This document shows positions 39,610-49,036 of a DNA stretch of 64,000 nt, in pieces. This stretch comes from Cutibacterium acnes (GTDB taxonomy: Bacteria > Actinomycetota > Actinomycetes > Propionibacteriales > Propionibacteriaceae). How positions within the stretch are numbered: position 1 is the stretch's first letter; each line of letters starts with the position of its first letter. Position numbers and translations under genes: made by a program. The stretch is taken from NCBI RefSeq assembly GCF_003030305.1, contig NZ_CP023676.1:1488001-1552000 (forward strand), in the 5' to 3' direction. A model generated the notes under the pieces. That model was not told the DNA's origin, did not search any database, and worked only from the letters and a program-made list of their open reading frames with translations.

Positions 39610-40259
39610 GATGAATGAAGCCTAGCCGCTCGTCGCACATTGGCGTAGCTCATCCGGTGTTGACGAGACGGTCCTAACTCCTTCAGACGGCGCTGGTGTA
39701 AGGCTGTCGCGTACCCCTTGTGCACCGCAAAATCGTAACCAGGAATCTCGGCGTCCATAGCGATCATGATGCGATCCCTGGCCACTTTGGCCACGATGGA
39801 GGCAGCTGCCACACACGCACACACTGAATCGCCCTTCCACATTCCCAGATCGGGAACCGTGAGTCCGTCGACCGGGAAACCGTCCGACAGCACGTATCCC
39901 GGTTCAACTCCCAGCCTCACCACGGCACGCCTTAAGCCGCTGATATCTGCCTCCTGCATCCCCAACCGATCGCATTCGTCGGCTTCTACACGTACCCACG
40001 ACACTGCCAAAGCTTTATCCATGATGACGTTAAACAGGGCCTCTCTCTTGGCCGCAGATAGTGTCTTGGAATCTGCTAGCCCCGCAATCCTGCCGGATCT
40101 GCGATCATCAAGAATGACAGCTGCGGCTACCAATGGCCCTGCACACGCGCCCCGCCCCGCCTCGTCGCATCCGGCCACGGGGCCGAGTCCGGCCCTCGCT
40201 AGGGCCCGTTCATGGCCCATCGGCCCCGACCCGACTCGCACCGACATGGAATCCGTCAC
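39606..40259 (-). CDS. rnhB: ribonuclease HII
   Basis: Cleaves RNA in RNA-DNA hybrids and at single ribonucleotides. The active-site GCDEAGRGACAGPL places the catalytic DE at residues 32-33. Further conserved segments are ILDD...GLADSKTLS, AAASIVAKVARDRIM and the KGYATALHQ end. At 217 aa it is complete. Start and stop overlap lepB and DUF2469 by 4 bases each. Confidence 0.96.
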   Translation of the reverse strand: MTDSMSVRVGSGPMGHERALARAGLGPVAGCDEAGRGACAGPLVAAAVILDDRRSGRIAGLADSKTLSAAKREALFNVIMDKALAVSWVRVEADECDRLGMQEADISGLRRAVVRLGVEPGYVLSDGFPVDGLTVPDLGMWKGDSVCACVAAASIVAKVARDRIMIAMDAEIPGYDFAVHKGYATALHQRRLKELGPSRQHRMSYANVRRAARLHSS

Positions 40260-41080
40260 TTAGGGCAGCACGCGTTACCGACGCAGATGCGCGCCTTGCC
40301 TGGAGCTGACGACGACCTATCCGGGATTCCTCGGAAAATGTCAGGAGTCCCCAGTCCCTCAATGCGATTGAGAGGCATGAGAATGGCCTTTGCCGGCCCA
40401 ACGACGTCATCGAGCGGCACAAACGCAGGAGCGCCCGTATACTCACCCGGATCAAGGTCTTGGAGGTGATAGCGCGAGTCACCCGAGGCATTGCGATGGT
40501 CCCCCAAGACGAACATCCGCCCCCGAGGAACAGTGACCCGGAATTCCATCGCCGAGGGTTTAACCATTTCACCATTTTCGGAGTACAGGTATGACCGCTC
40601 GTCAAGCGCCTTACCGTTGACGGTCACCTGGCCGTTGACGTTGCAGCAGGCAACGGTGTCCCCAGGCATGCCGATCACTCGCTTAATGAGGTAGTTCGAG
40701 CTCTTGTTAGGCAACAACCCGACGAATTCGAGGATCTGTCCTGGAACAGAGCGGCGATCCTGGGCAGCAGGTAGCCAATGTTCGGTGTCTTTGAACACGA
40801 CGACGTCGCCCCGATGAAAATCGGCGGCTTTCACCGCGATCACGCGGTCGCCCACCTGCAAGGTGTTTTGCATAGACTTCGACGGGATGACAAACATCTG
40901 AGCGACGAAACCACGCAGCACAGCTGAGATGATGAGGGCACCAACGACGATGAGAACAACTTCGATCGCCCCCGACCGAAAGCGCTGCCACCCAGACGCC
41001 TGTTCCCCACGTGCTGTTGCATCGTCAGAGTCCCTGGTGTCGCCGTTTGCAGCCCGCCTCGCCCGGTAGTCATCCGCCAC
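40256..41080 (-). CDS. lepB: signal peptidase I
   Basis: Membrane serine protease that removes signal peptides. A single N-terminal membrane helix (about 38-58) precedes the catalytic Ser69 in PSKSMQNTL and the catalytic Lys133 in IKRVIGMPGD. Box E is GRMFVLGDHRNASGDSR. A Cys pair (VACCNVN) lies after the Lys box. At 274 aa it is normal. It is followed by rnhB, as in other actinobacteria. Confidence 0.95.
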   Translation of the reverse strand: MADDYRARRAANGDTRDSDDATARGEQASGWQRFRSGAIEVVLIVVGALIISAVLRGFVAQMFVIPSKSMQNTLQVGDRVIAVKAADFHRGDVVVFKDTEHWLPAAQDRRSVPGQILEFVGLLPNKSSNYLIKRVIGMPGDTVACCNVNGQVTVNGKALDERSYLYSENGEMVKPSAMEFRVTVPRGRMFVLGDHRNASGDSRYHLQDLDPGEYTGAPAFVPLDDVVGPAKAILMPLNRIEGLGTPDIFRGIPDRSSSAPGKARICVGNACCPK

Positions 41081-41200
41081 GGCAAAACCTCTCCCTCATC
41101 CCCTGTGGGAACTTCCCGTCGGGTGCCACCTTGCAGTGTAACCAACGCACAGAAAAAAGCTGCATCATGACGCGCCTACCCCAGATGTGAGTGGAACCAT

Positions 41201-41235
41201 ACAAAAACGGGGCTTCGCCGTAACGAAACCCCGTT
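41201..41235 (-). terminator. rho-independent terminator of rplS
   Basis: On the minus strand AACGGGGTTTCG pairs with CGAAGCCCCGTT (one wobble pair), and TTTTTGT follows. It lies 15 bases after the rplS stop and separates rplS from lepB. Confidence 0.9.
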
Positions 41236-41250
41236 GCTGTTAAGACGACG

Positions 41251-41604
41251 TCAGCGAGCTGAGCCCCTCTCCTTAATCTTGGCCGCCTTGCCACGCCGGC
41301 CGCGCAGGTAGTACAGCTTGGCGCGACGGACCGCACCGTGGCGATCAACCTCGATCTTGTCAATGATCGGGGAATGCAGCGGGAAGGTACGCTCAACACC
41401 GGTCCCGAAGCTCAGCTTGCGGACGGTAAAGGACTCCTGGACGCCACCACCGGTACGCGAGATGACGATCCCGGAGAAGACCTGCACACGGGTACGGCTA
41501 CCCTCAACAACCTTGACGTGGACCTTCACCGAGTCGCCAGGACGGAACTCGGGGATGTCGTCGCGCATCGAGGCCTTGTCGATCTCGTCGATGATGTTGC
41601 TCAT
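41251..41604 (-). CDS. rplS: 50S ribosomal protein L19
   Basis: Ribosomal protein at the 30S-50S interface, 117 aa. Conserved features are [22 protein letters not shown] (in part), FSGIVI and the [14 protein letters not shown] end. GAGGA lies 6 bases before ATG 41604. It is a single-gene unit with its own terminator; the trmD-rimM-rpsP genes usually near it lie 4 kb away. Confidence 0.97.
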
Positions 41605-41797
41605 AGTGTTTCCTCGCCGGTGCCACAGGTCACCTGGTGCTCGTGTTCACAAAGATTTCGTTCCCCGAGCGCCGGACTGTCCCCCTGTGGCAGGAGCCGG
41701 ACACGGACAACACCGCGGTATTTTTCCATACCCATGGCTCTGGCATCAAATCCACCATCACTCGTGCCCGCCAACAGGCAGTGCTCCACAACATAAC

Positions 41798-41829
41798 CGG
41801 GCTCCGACACCGCGAGGTGTCGGAGCCCG
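41798..41829 (-). terminator. terminator-like hairpin after sdhB
   Basis: A perfect 14-bp stem, CGGGCTCCGACACC with GGTGTCGGAGCCCG, has a 4-base loop and lies 25 bases after the sdhB stop on the minus strand. Nothing else is seen in 41605-41797, which must hold the rplS promoter. Confidence 0.8.
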
Positions 41830-41854
41830 AGTAATCGACCACACGAGTCAGGAC

Positions 41855-42628
41855 TCAGTCGTCCTTGCCGTCGTGCTTGAACAGCGACGCAATGAGGTCG
41901 CGGTTGAGCTGGCTGATGGACTCCAGCGGAATACCTTTCGGGCACACCGAGGCGCACTCACCAATGTTGGTGCAGCCACCGAATCCTTCAGCGTCGTTCT
42001 GCGCAGCCATAGCCTCAACACGACGCATCCGCTCCGGCTGACCCTGCGGAAGCATGGCCAGGTGAGTGATCTTCGCAGAAGTAAACAGCATCGAGGAGCC
42101 GTTCGGGCAGGCCGCCACGCAGGCGCCACAACCGATGCAGGTAGCGGCGTCGAAGGAGCGGTCAGAGCGCTTCTTGTTGACCTGAACAGCGTGAGCGTCC
42201 GGGGCAGCACCGGTGTTCACCGAGACATAGCCGCCAGCCTGGATGACGCGGTCAAGGGCCGAGCGATCCACGATAAGGTCACGCAGAATCGGGAAGGCAC
42301 CCGACTTCCATGGCTCGATCGTGATGGTCGAGCCATCGGCGAAGGAGCGCATGTGCAGCTGACACGTAGTGGTACGCACCGGCTGGGCAACACCCATACC
42401 ACCGTGCGGCACACCATTGATGACGATGCCGCACTGACCGCAAATACCCTCGCGGCAGTCCGAGTCAAATGCGACGGGCTCTTCACCCTGAGCGGTGAGG
42501 TTCTCGTTGAGCATGTCCAACATCTCAAGGAAGGACATATCACCGGAAACACCGTCCAGGGTGTACTCGACGAGGCGGCCCTGATCCTTGGAATTGCGCT
42601 GACGCCAGATTCGCAGGTTGATCTTCAC
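41855..42628 (-). CDS. sdhB: succinate dehydrogenase/fumarate reductase iron-sulfur subunit
   Basis: Carries three Fe-S clusters from the flavin to quinone. The 2Fe-2S ligands lie in [12 protein letters not shown] (Cys 58, 63, 66), and the 4Fe-4S and 3Fe-4S ligands in [14 protein letters not shown] and [18 protein letters not shown] 42628 overlaps the sdhA stop (GTGA) with AGGAG 6 bases upstream; the longer frame reads into sdhA and is ignored. 257 aa. Confidence 0.95.
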   Translation of the reverse strand: MKINLRIWRQRNSKDQGRLVEYTLDGVSGDMSFLEMLDMLNENLTAQGEEPVAFDSDCREGICGQCGIVINGVPHGGMGVAQPVRTTTCQLHMRSFADGSTITIEPWKSGAFPILRDLIVDRSALDRVIQAGGYVSVNTGAAPDAHAVQVNKKRSDRSFDAATCIGCGACVAACPNGSSMLFTSAKITHLAMLPQGQPERMRRVEAMAAQNDAEGFGGCTNIGECASVCPKGIPLESISQLNRDLIASLFKHDGKDD

Positions 42629-44652
42629 TTGTAGCTCCTCTGCTTGACCTGGATGGACTTGTAGACCAGCGGCTCCTTGTGCAGGGTCGGCTTGTGGCCT
42701 TCGCCAGTCCACTCCCAGGCAGCGACGTACTGATACTCGTCGTCGTGACGCATGGCCTCGCCCTCTTCGGTCTGAGACTCAGCGCGGAAGTGACCACCAC
42801 AAGACTCGCGACGGTGTAGAGCGTCGATGCACATCAGTTCACCGAGCTCCAAGAAGTCGGCGAGCCGACCAGCGCGCTCGAGGGTCTGATTGAGCTCCTC
42901 GTTGACGCCGGTGACCTTAACGTTGGTCCAGAACTCGTTGCGCAGATTGCGGATGAGACCAATAGCCTTAATGAGGCCGGCCTCGCTGCGCTCCATACCG
43001 CAGTACTCCCACATGATGTGGCCAAGTTCCTTGTGGATCGAGTCGACGGTACGGGTTCCATTAATCGTTAGCAGCTTGTTGATACGGCTCTCGACAGCCT
43101 GACGGGCTTCAACCGCGGCCGGATGCTTCTCATCGACCATGCCGAACTTCGGAGAGTCCGCCAGGTAATCGGTGATGGTGTTGGGCAGCACCCAGTAGCC
43201 ATCAGCCAGACCCTGCATCAGGGCCGAAGCACCGAGCCGGTTAGCGCCGTGATCGGAGAAGTTGGCCTCACCACAGACAAACAGACCCGGAATGGTCGAC
43301 TGCAGGTCATAGTCGACCCACAGGCCACCCATCGTGTAGTGCACCGCAGGGTAGATACGCATGGGAACCTCATACGGGTTCTCGTCGGTAATCCGCTGGT
43401 ACATGTCGAAGAGGTTGCCGTACTTCTTTTCCACGGCATCCTTACCCATACGCTGGATGGCCTCGGAGAAGTCGAGGTACACACCACGGGCACGCATGTG
43501 CTCGGTGCCGTCAGAATCGACCTCACGAACCTTCGGACCGACACCACGACCCTCGTCACAGCGGTACTTGGCTTGACGGGATGCAATGTCACGAGGAACC
43601 AGGTTGCCGAAGGACGGGTAGATGCGCTCCAAGTAGTAGTCGCGATCTTCCTCGGGGATGTCGCGAGGATCCTTTTCACAATCTTCCGCGCGCTTGGGCA
43701 CCCAGATACGGCCGTCGTTACGCAGCGACTCCGACATCAGAGTCAGCTTCGACTGGTTTTCACCATGCACCGGGATGCAGGTCGGGTGGATCTGGGTGTA
43801 GCAGGGGTTGCCGAAGTAAGCGCCCTTACGGTGGGCACGCCACGAGGCGGTGGCATTGCAGCCCATGGCGTTCGTCGACAGGAAGAAGACGTTGCCGTAA
43901 CCACCGGTAGCCAGGACGACGGCGTCACCAAACCACTCTTCGATCTTGCCGGTAACCATGTCACGAGTCACGATGCCGCGAGCTCGCCCGTCGGCGACGA
44001 TGAGCTCGACCATCTCGTGACGGGTGTGCATGTGCACGGTGCCGGCGTGAACCTGCCGCTCGAGGGCTTGGTAGGCGCCGATGAGCAGCTGCTGGCCCGT
44101 CTGGCCGCGAGCGTAGAAGGTGCGCTGCACCTGGACGCCACCGAAGGAACGGTTGTCGAGCAGGCCACCGTACTCACGGGCGAACGGAACGCCCTGGGCG
44201 ACACACTGGTCGATGATGTTCGCGCTGACCGCGGCGAGCCGGTAAACGTTCGTCTCGCGGGAGCGGTAATCGCCACCTTTGACGGTGTCGTAGAACAGGC
44301 GGTAGATCGAATCACCGTCATTCTTGTAGTTCTTCGCGGCGTTAATTCCGCCCTGGGCCGCGATCGAGTGAGCGCGACGCGGAGAGTCCTGGTAGCAGAA
44401 GTTCTCGACGCGGTAACCGGCCTCACCGAGAGTTGCGGCGGCAGCGCCACCAGCTAGACCGGTACCAACAATGATGACCGTCATCTTGCGACGGTTAGCC
44501 GGGTTGACCAGACGCGAGGTGAACTGGCGATCAGTCCAGATCTTCTCGATCGGAAGGTCATGGTTGGCCTTCGTGTCGTGGATTTCGTCGCCGGTCGTCC
44601 AGTACTGGTCGGCGAGAGCGGCGTTGTTATTGGATGCAGCAGTTGCAGTCAT
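42625..44652 (-). CDS. sdhA: succinate dehydrogenase/fumarate reductase flavoprotein subunit
   Basis: Oxidises succinate with covalent FAD. The dinucleotide fold [20 protein letters not shown] is near residue 60, the FAD-linking His in [14 protein letters not shown], and the active site region [14 protein letters not shown] and [12 protein letters not shown] are clear. ATG 44652 overlaps the sdhC stop by one base; the frame upstream reads into sdhC. 675 aa, a length like that of Bacillus/Corynebacterium-type menaquinone-linked enzymes. Confidence 0.96.
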   Translation of the reverse strand: MTATAASNNNAALADQYWTTGDEIHDTKANHDLPIEKIWTDRQFTSRLVNPANRRKMTVIIVGTGLAGGAAAATLGEAGYRVENFCYQDSPRRAHSIAAQGGINAAKNYKNDGDSIYRLFYDTVKGGDYRSRETNVYRLAAVSANIIDQCVAQGVPFAREYGGLLDNRSFGGVQVQRTFYARGQTGQQLLIGAYQALERQVHAGTVHMHTRHEMVELIVADGRARGIVTRDMVTGKIEEWFGDAVVLATGGYGNVFFLSTNAMGCNATASWRAHRKGAYFGNPCYTQIHPTCIPVHGENQSKLTLMSESLRNDGRIWVPKRAEDCEKDPRDIPEEDRDYYLERIYPSFGNLVPRDIASRQAKYRCDEGRGVGPKVREVDSDGTEHMRARGVYLDFSEAIQRMGKDAVEKKYGNLFDMYQRITDENPYEVPMRIYPAVHYTMGGLWVDYDLQSTIPGLFVCGEANFSDHGANRLGASALMQGLADGYWVLPNTITDYLADSPKFGMVDEKHPAAVEARQAVESRINKLLTINGTRTVDSIHKELGHIMWEYCGMERSEAGLIKAIGLIRNLRNEFWTNVKVTGVNEELNQTLERAGRLADFLELGELMCIDALHRRESCGGHFRAESQTEEGEAMRHDDEYQYVAAWEWTGEGHKPTLHKEPLVYKSIQVKQRSYK

Positions 44653-45386
44653 CAGGAGATCACCCCGAACAGGACCAGGAATGGAGGAGTCATGAAGCCC
44701 ACGAAGATCACGATGGCGACGATCCAGGAACACACGCGCAGCACAGCGCGAGCGGTACCAGAGACGTTGACGCCGAGGGTCGCAAAGGCACTCCAGAAAC
44801 CGTGGGAGACGTGCATGCACACCGCGATCATGGCGATGAGGTAAATGAGCACGAACCACCAGTGGCTGAAGGCCGTAAGTACCATCCCTGCGCGTCCAGC
44901 TGCATCGGTGGGCGGGTTATTGAGCAAGTCAGGGCTAATGGTGAACTGCAGCAGGTGGAGGATGAGGAATAGGAAGATGATCCAGCCACCCCAGAACATC
45001 GTGCGGGCAGCATAGGTATTCTCCGGCGAGAGGTTCTTCTTAACCGAGTAACGGCCAGCGCCACCGGTTCCAATGTTGCGCTGCTTGTTAACGCGAATCG
45101 CCGACCAAATGTGCAGCACGATCGCCAGCAACATGAAGATCCGGAAAATCCACAAGAAGGATTCACCCGGCAGGATCGGGTTGAGAATCGTGCGAAGAAA
45201 ACCGGCGTAACGATTGAATTCCTCGTTACTAGCGAGCAGCTTCAAGTTGCCAAACATGTGCATGAGCAGGAAGAGGATTAAGATCAGCCCGGTGACGGCC
45301 ATGAGGGCCTTCGCCGCGACAGTTGATCGCACCGCTCTCTGATGAGTAGTAAGTGTTGTAGTCGCCACGGACCAAAGACTAGCCAA
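44652..45386 (-). CDS. sdhC: succinate dehydrogenase cytochrome b subunit
   Basis: Membrane anchor with haem b, 244 aa with five membrane helices, the single-subunit cytochrome b558 type. Likely haem His residues lie in [20 protein letters not shown] and [12 protein letters not shown] 45386 with AAGGG upstream is used; GTG 45368 is an alternative. First gene of sdhCAB, expected to work with menaquinone. Confidence 0.9.
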   Translation of the reverse strand: MASLWSVATTTLTTHQRAVRSTVAAKALMAVTGLILILFLLMHMFGNLKLLASNEEFNRYAGFLRTILNPILPGESFLWIFRIFMLLAIVLHIWSAIRVNKQRNIGTGGAGRYSVKKNLSPENTYAARTMFWGGWIIFLFLILHLLQFTISPDLLNNPPTDAAGRAGMVLTAFSHWWFVLIYLIAMIAVCMHVSHGFWSAFATLGVNVSGTARAVLRVCSWIVAIVIFVGFMTPPFLVLFGVIS

Positions 45387-45417
45387 TTACCAGCCCTTTT
45401 GCGCCCCCACCCCCTGT

Positions 45418-45458
45418 GTTTTCGAAAACTTCCCTCGACCCTTGGTTCACTAAGGGTT
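45418..45458. promoter_or_regulatory. inverted repeats upstream of sdhC
   Basis: GTTTTCGAAAAC (45418-45429) is a perfect 12-bp palindrome. About 10 bases further, ACCCTT and AAGGGT form a second inverted repeat (about 45438-45456). The whole 45387-45512 gap is AT-rich and must hold the sdhCAB promoter, so these are candidate sites for a respiratory or redox regulator. Confidence 0.4.
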
Positions 45459-45512
45459 TTACTCTTGATTATCGCAACATTTTCGGTTCGAATTTTGTCG
45501 ATTAGAGACGCT

Positions 45513-46232
45513 TCAATGGGGAACACCGAAGTCGGAATCCGTCAGATCAGGACGCCGCTCACACGTCAGGCGGACTGACTCATCACGGCGCCACTTCGCA
45601 ATTCGACCATGATGACCACTCATGAGAACCTCGGGGACATCGAGGCCACGCCATGAGACCGGCCGGGTGAACAGCGGATACTCCAGCAAGCCGTCTTGCC
45701 CGGCCGAGAACGACTCCTCCGCTAGAGACTCCGGGTTACCCATGAACCCGGGCACCAGCCGAACCACGGCCTCAGTGATAGCCAGAGCCGCTACTTCTCC
45801 CCCATTAAGCACGTAGTCTCCCAGGCTCACCTCATGAACAGTCCACATCGACCGCGCATAGTCGATCACGCGGTGGTCGATCCCCTCGTACCGTCCGCAA
45901 CAGAACACGATCCGCACCGCCGACGACAACTCTTGAGCAGCAGACTGGGTAAATGGCGCACCTGACGGGCTAGGGAAAATCACATGAACCGACGAGTCCG
46001 GCTCAGTGCCAATGATCTCGTCGAAAGCTTCCCCCCAAGGGTCAGGCTTCATGACCATGCCCGCGCCTCCGCCACACGGGGTGTCGTCCACGGTGCGATG
46101 GCGATCGTGGGTCCAGTCGCGCAAGTCGTGGGCGTGGACCTCCACCAGACCGTTGACTGCCGCCTTACCCAGCAAAGATATGTCGAGGACATCAAAGTAC
46201 GCCGGAAAAATTGACAGGTAGTCCAGCCTCAT
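45513..46232 (-). CDS. trmD: tRNA (guanine-37-N1)-methyltransferase
   Basis: Methylates G37 next to the anticodon to keep the reading frame. The SPOUT trefoil knot is seen in [16 protein letters not shown] and [19 protein letters not shown]. The N-terminal [13 protein letters not shown] and the [13 protein letters not shown] segment are conserved. ATG 46232 is chosen because GAGG lies 5 bases upstream; 239 aa. Last gene of rpsP-khpA-rimM-trmD. Confidence 0.96.
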   Translation of the reverse strand: MRLDYLSIFPAYFDVLDISLLGKAAVNGLVEVHAHDLRDWTHDRHRTVDDTPCGGGAGMVMKPDPWGEAFDEIIGTEPDSSVHVIFPSPSGAPFTQSAAQELSSAVRIVFCCGRYEGIDHRVIDYARSMWTVHEVSLGDYVLNGGEVAALAITEAVVRLVPGFMGNPESLAEESFSAGQDGLLEYPLFTRPVSWRGLDVPEVLMSGHHGRIAKWRRDESVRLTCERRPDLTDSDFGVPH

Positions 46233-46234
46233 CG

Positions 46235-46774
46235 TCACCTCGCCTCTTCAGCGTTCGAATCGAGCAAGCCAGGAATGCCACTGACGACGATCCGCCCGGA
46301 CGCCACATCGACAGTAGGGACGAGTTGGTGGACGAAAGGAACCAGATGTTCCTCCCCACTTACGTCGATCACGAGCACATCTTGGGCTGGCATATGAAGC
46401 ACATCTTTGACAGCCCCGCGGCTTTTACCTGATTCATCAACCACTGTCAGCCCACGCAACCGGCGATCCCAGAATTCATCGGGGTCATCGGGGTCATCGT
46501 TGGGCTCAACGTCAACGACGAGAACCGATCCGCGTAGCTCCTCTGCCCCCTGACGATCTTTCACTTCGTCAAAAGCGACGATAAGGCAGCCCTTGGCCCA
46601 GCGGGACCGTACAACCGTCAGATCACGTCTGGACCCCTCAATCTGCACCGTGGCACCTACTCCAAACCTCGCATCTGGTTCGTCCGTACGCACCTCAACG
46701 ACGACGTCACCTCGCAGACCATGGGCACGACCTACTCGTCCGACGACGACCTCCACCGTTGCCGACTCTTCCAC
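46235..46774 (-). CDS. rimM: 16S rRNA processing protein RimM
   Basis: 30S assembly factor that binds S19. The N-terminal beta-barrel starts [25 protein letters not shown] (in part), and the PRC-barrel C-domain carries [18 protein letters not shown] and the [12 protein letters not shown] end. 179 aa. It lies between khpA (107-base gap with a hairpin) and trmD. Confidence 0.95.
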   Translation of the reverse strand: MEESATVEVVVGRVGRAHGLRGDVVVEVRTDEPDARFGVGATVQIEGSRRDLTVVRSRWAKGCLIVAFDEVKDRQGAEELRGSVLVVDVEPNDDPDDPDEFWDRRLRGLTVVDESGKSRGAVKDVLHMPAQDVLVIDVSGEEHLVPFVHQLVPTVDVASGRIVVSGIPGLLDSNAEEAR

Positions 46775-46823
46775 TGTGACTCCTGGGGAATGATGAGATT
46801 AGACAAGATGCCAGACACAGCAC

Positions 46824-46861
46824 ATGGGCCGCAGCCCCGCCAGAGCGGAACCACGGCCCAT
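46824..46861 (-). repeat. hairpin between khpA and rimM
   Basis: ATGGGCCG (46824-46831) pairs with CGGCCCAT (46854-46861), and an inner CCGC/GCGG stem extends it. It may be a partial terminator that lowers rimM-trmD expression relative to rpsP, or a processing site. Confidence 0.5.
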
Positions 46862-46881
46862 ATTGTCAAAGGACTGGCGAT

Positions 46882-47160
46882 TCAGTGACGATGGCCACGG
46901 TGGTCGGAATGCCGTCCCGACCCGCGTCGATCAACATCAACGAAGTCGATCCTGATCTGCTCGTCACCGGCCAACGCACCAATAACCGTGCGCAACGAAG
47001 AGGCCGTACGACCCTGACGACCGATGACCTTACCAATGTCGGAAGGATTGACGCGCACCTCAAGCATCCGGCCGCGTCGCAGGTCCTTCTCCCGGACCCG
47101 GACGTCGTCAGGATTGGCGACGATGCCAGAGACGAGGTGTTCCAGGGCGTCGGCTAGCAC
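46882..47160 (-). CDS. khpA: KH-domain RNA-binding protein KhpA
   Basis: A 92-aa single-KH protein with the GXXG-type loop in IGKVIGRQGRTASSLRTV. It lies between rpsP and rimM, as in most Gram-positive genomes. GTG 47160 has GAGG 7 bases upstream and begins right after the rpsP stop. The C-terminus has an unusual His/Arg-rich ending (RHSDHRGHRH). RNA binding with the KhpB/Jag partner is known in firmicutes; the role here is inferred. Confidence 0.9.
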   Translation of the reverse strand: MLADALEHLVSGIVANPDDVRVREKDLRRGRMLEVRVNPSDIGKVIGRQGRTASSLRTVIGALAGDEQIRIDFVDVDRRGSGRHSDHRGHRH

Positions 47161-47162
47161 GA

Positions 47163-47606
47163 TCAGGCCTCAGCCTTCTCGCCACTGTTGTCTCCAGCCG
47201 CCGACTCGGAAGCCTCGTCAGCAGCTGCCCCTTCGGACTTCTTGGTGATGGCCTCACGCGGGGCCTCGTCGGCCTCAGCCAGGGCAGCGTTGAACAGATC
47301 ATCCTTGTTGGGACGCTCGGGCTGCGGTTTGACACCAGACGGCGAAGTATCGCCGGTGAACTTCTGCCAATCACCGGTGCGCTTCAGCAAAGCAACAACA
47401 GCTTCAGTCGGCTGGGCACCGACGCCGAGCCAGTACTGCACGCGCTCAGAGTCGATCACAATGACCGACGGATCGGCCTTGGGATGGTACTGGCCGATTT
47501 CCTCAATAGCACGACCGTCACGCTTAGCGCGCGAGTCCATGACGACGACACGGTAGTGCGGGGTACGGATCTTGCCGAGACGCTTCAGACGAATTTTGGT
47601 AGCCAC
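47163..47606 (-). CDS. rpsP: 30S ribosomal protein S16
   Basis: The first about 80 residues are standard S16 ([21 protein letters not shown] onward, in part), followed by a roughly 65-residue Ala/Glu/Ser-rich acidic tail often seen in actinobacteria. GTG 47606 has AGGAG 11 bases upstream. A short CCCGGG hairpin lies in the leader at 47634-47651. It heads rpsP-khpA-rimM-trmD. Confidence 0.96.
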
Positions 47607-47796
47607 GTGTGTGGTAACTCCTGTAGTGAGACGCCCGGGACGAAACCCGGGAAGTTACGGGTGAGCACGGACACGACGTGGGGACATCGCCCCCGAACTC
47701 GGGTGGAACTATCCGCCGATAAGAGAGGGCACCGAACGGACAGAAGCTCTCGACATTGTGCCACAGATAGGCAGATGACGCGAGCCGGGACGGACT

Positions 47797-48960
47797 TCAC
47801 CTGATGACTACTCGTCCCCTCAGCACGATGTAGGTGGGAGACTCCAGCACCCCAACGTCAACCCTCGGGTCACGGTCAAGGACGAGGAGGTCAGCGGAAT
47901 CGCCAATACCCAGCTGCTCACCGCCCAACCACGCGCGAGCCCGCCAGGACGCTGCTCCCAATGCCATCTCCGCTCCCCCTACGGCAGCCAACAACCGAAC
48001 CTCGGAGGCAATGAGGCCGTGCTTGATAGTGCCGCCAGCGTCGGTACCGGCATAAATCGGCACTCCGGCATCCCAAGCCTTGGCGATCGTTTCATGACGG
48101 TGAGTATGGAGGTGACGCATATGTGCGGCATATTTTGGGAACTTGCCGTCGGCCTGAGCGGCGATGGACGGGAAGGTCTCGATATTGATCAAAGTCGGGA
48201 CAAGCCCGACCTCGCGCTCAGCCATAGTGGCGATTGTCTCGTCGGTAAGCCCAGTGCCGTGCTCAATACAGTCAATACCGGCATCAACGAGCTGTGCGGG
48301 AGCTTCCTCGGAAAAACAGTGCGCAGTAACACGGGCACCAAGCTCATGAGCACGATCGATGGCGGCCTGGGCGATATCTGCGGGCCACAACGGAGCGAGA
48401 TCCCCCTCGTCGCGATCAATCCAGTCACCGACAAGCTTGACCCAACCATCACCGGATCGAGCCTGACGATCGACCTCGGCAACGAGATTTTCCGGATCTA
48501 CCTCAGCTGCGTAGTTACGGATGTAACGCTTAGGGCGGGCGATGTGGCGTCCGGCACGAATGACCCGCGGAAGGTCGTCGCGGTCGTCGATCCAATGGGT
48601 ATCACTCGGCGATCCAGCATCGCGGATGAGAAGGGTGCCCGTCTTCGCCTCGGTCCGGGCCTGCTCGTCGGCAGTCTCCGTGCCAACGGCACCATGAGCA
48701 TCGAGGCCAATGTGGTTATGGGCGTCAACTAGACCGGGAATGATCCAACAGCCGTCAGCCAAAGTTCGAGCCCCCGAGAGCGGCCCTTCCACGAGGACTC
48801 CGTCGTGAACCCATAGTTCACGTTCTTCCCCGTCAGGTAGCACGACGCCCCGGATACGCAAGTCTTCATCAGGAGCGGTTTGGGCCTCACGGGCCATATG
48901 GGTATGAGTCCATCCGTCGTGGGTGTGAGTGTGGAACAACGGCTGGGTGTCCTCGGTCAT
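47797..48960 (-). CDS. amidohydrolase family protein with a His-rich N-terminus
   Basis: TIM-barrel metal hydrolase, 387 aa. The HxH motif is in GLVDAHNHIGLD (about residue 80), the bridging Lys in GWVKLVGDW, metal His in VTAHCFSE and IEHGTGL, and the catalytic Asp in IYAGTDAGG. A small beta domain encloses the barrel. The first 20 residues contain HTHTHDGWTHTH, a possible metal-binding tail. It sits between ffh and rpsP on the same strand. Substrate unknown; imidazolonepropionase/prolidase-like relatives are possible. Confidence 0.87.
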   Translation of the reverse strand: MTEDTQPLFHTHTHDGWTHTHMAREAQTAPDEDLRIRGVVLPDGEERELWVHDGVLVEGPLSGARTLADGCWIIPGLVDAHNHIGLDAHGAVGTETADEQARTEAKTGTLLIRDAGSPSDTHWIDDRDDLPRVIRAGRHIARPKRYIRNYAAEVDPENLVAEVDRQARSGDGWVKLVGDWIDRDEGDLAPLWPADIAQAAIDRAHELGARVTAHCFSEEAPAQLVDAGIDCIEHGTGLTDETIATMAEREVGLVPTLINIETFPSIAAQADGKFPKYAAHMRHLHTHRHETIAKAWDAGVPIYAGTDAGGTIKHGLIASEVRLLAAVGGAEMALGAASWRARAWLGGEQLGIGDSADLLVLDRDPRVDVGVLESPTYIVLRGRVVIR

Positions 48961-49036
48961 GGCCCCATCGTGTCACGAAGTCGCGGGGAGAAGTAATGTC
49001 AAACTCGCGATCTCTTCACACATCACCGACGCTGGT

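Noticed and set aside
41318-42634. 438-codon plus-strand open frame
   Set aside because: Antisense to rplS, the intergenic region and sdhB, whose motifs are unmistakable.
43123-44457. 444-codon plus-strand open frame
   Set aside because: Fully antisense to sdhA, with no family features; a codon-bias mirror frame in a GC-rich gene.
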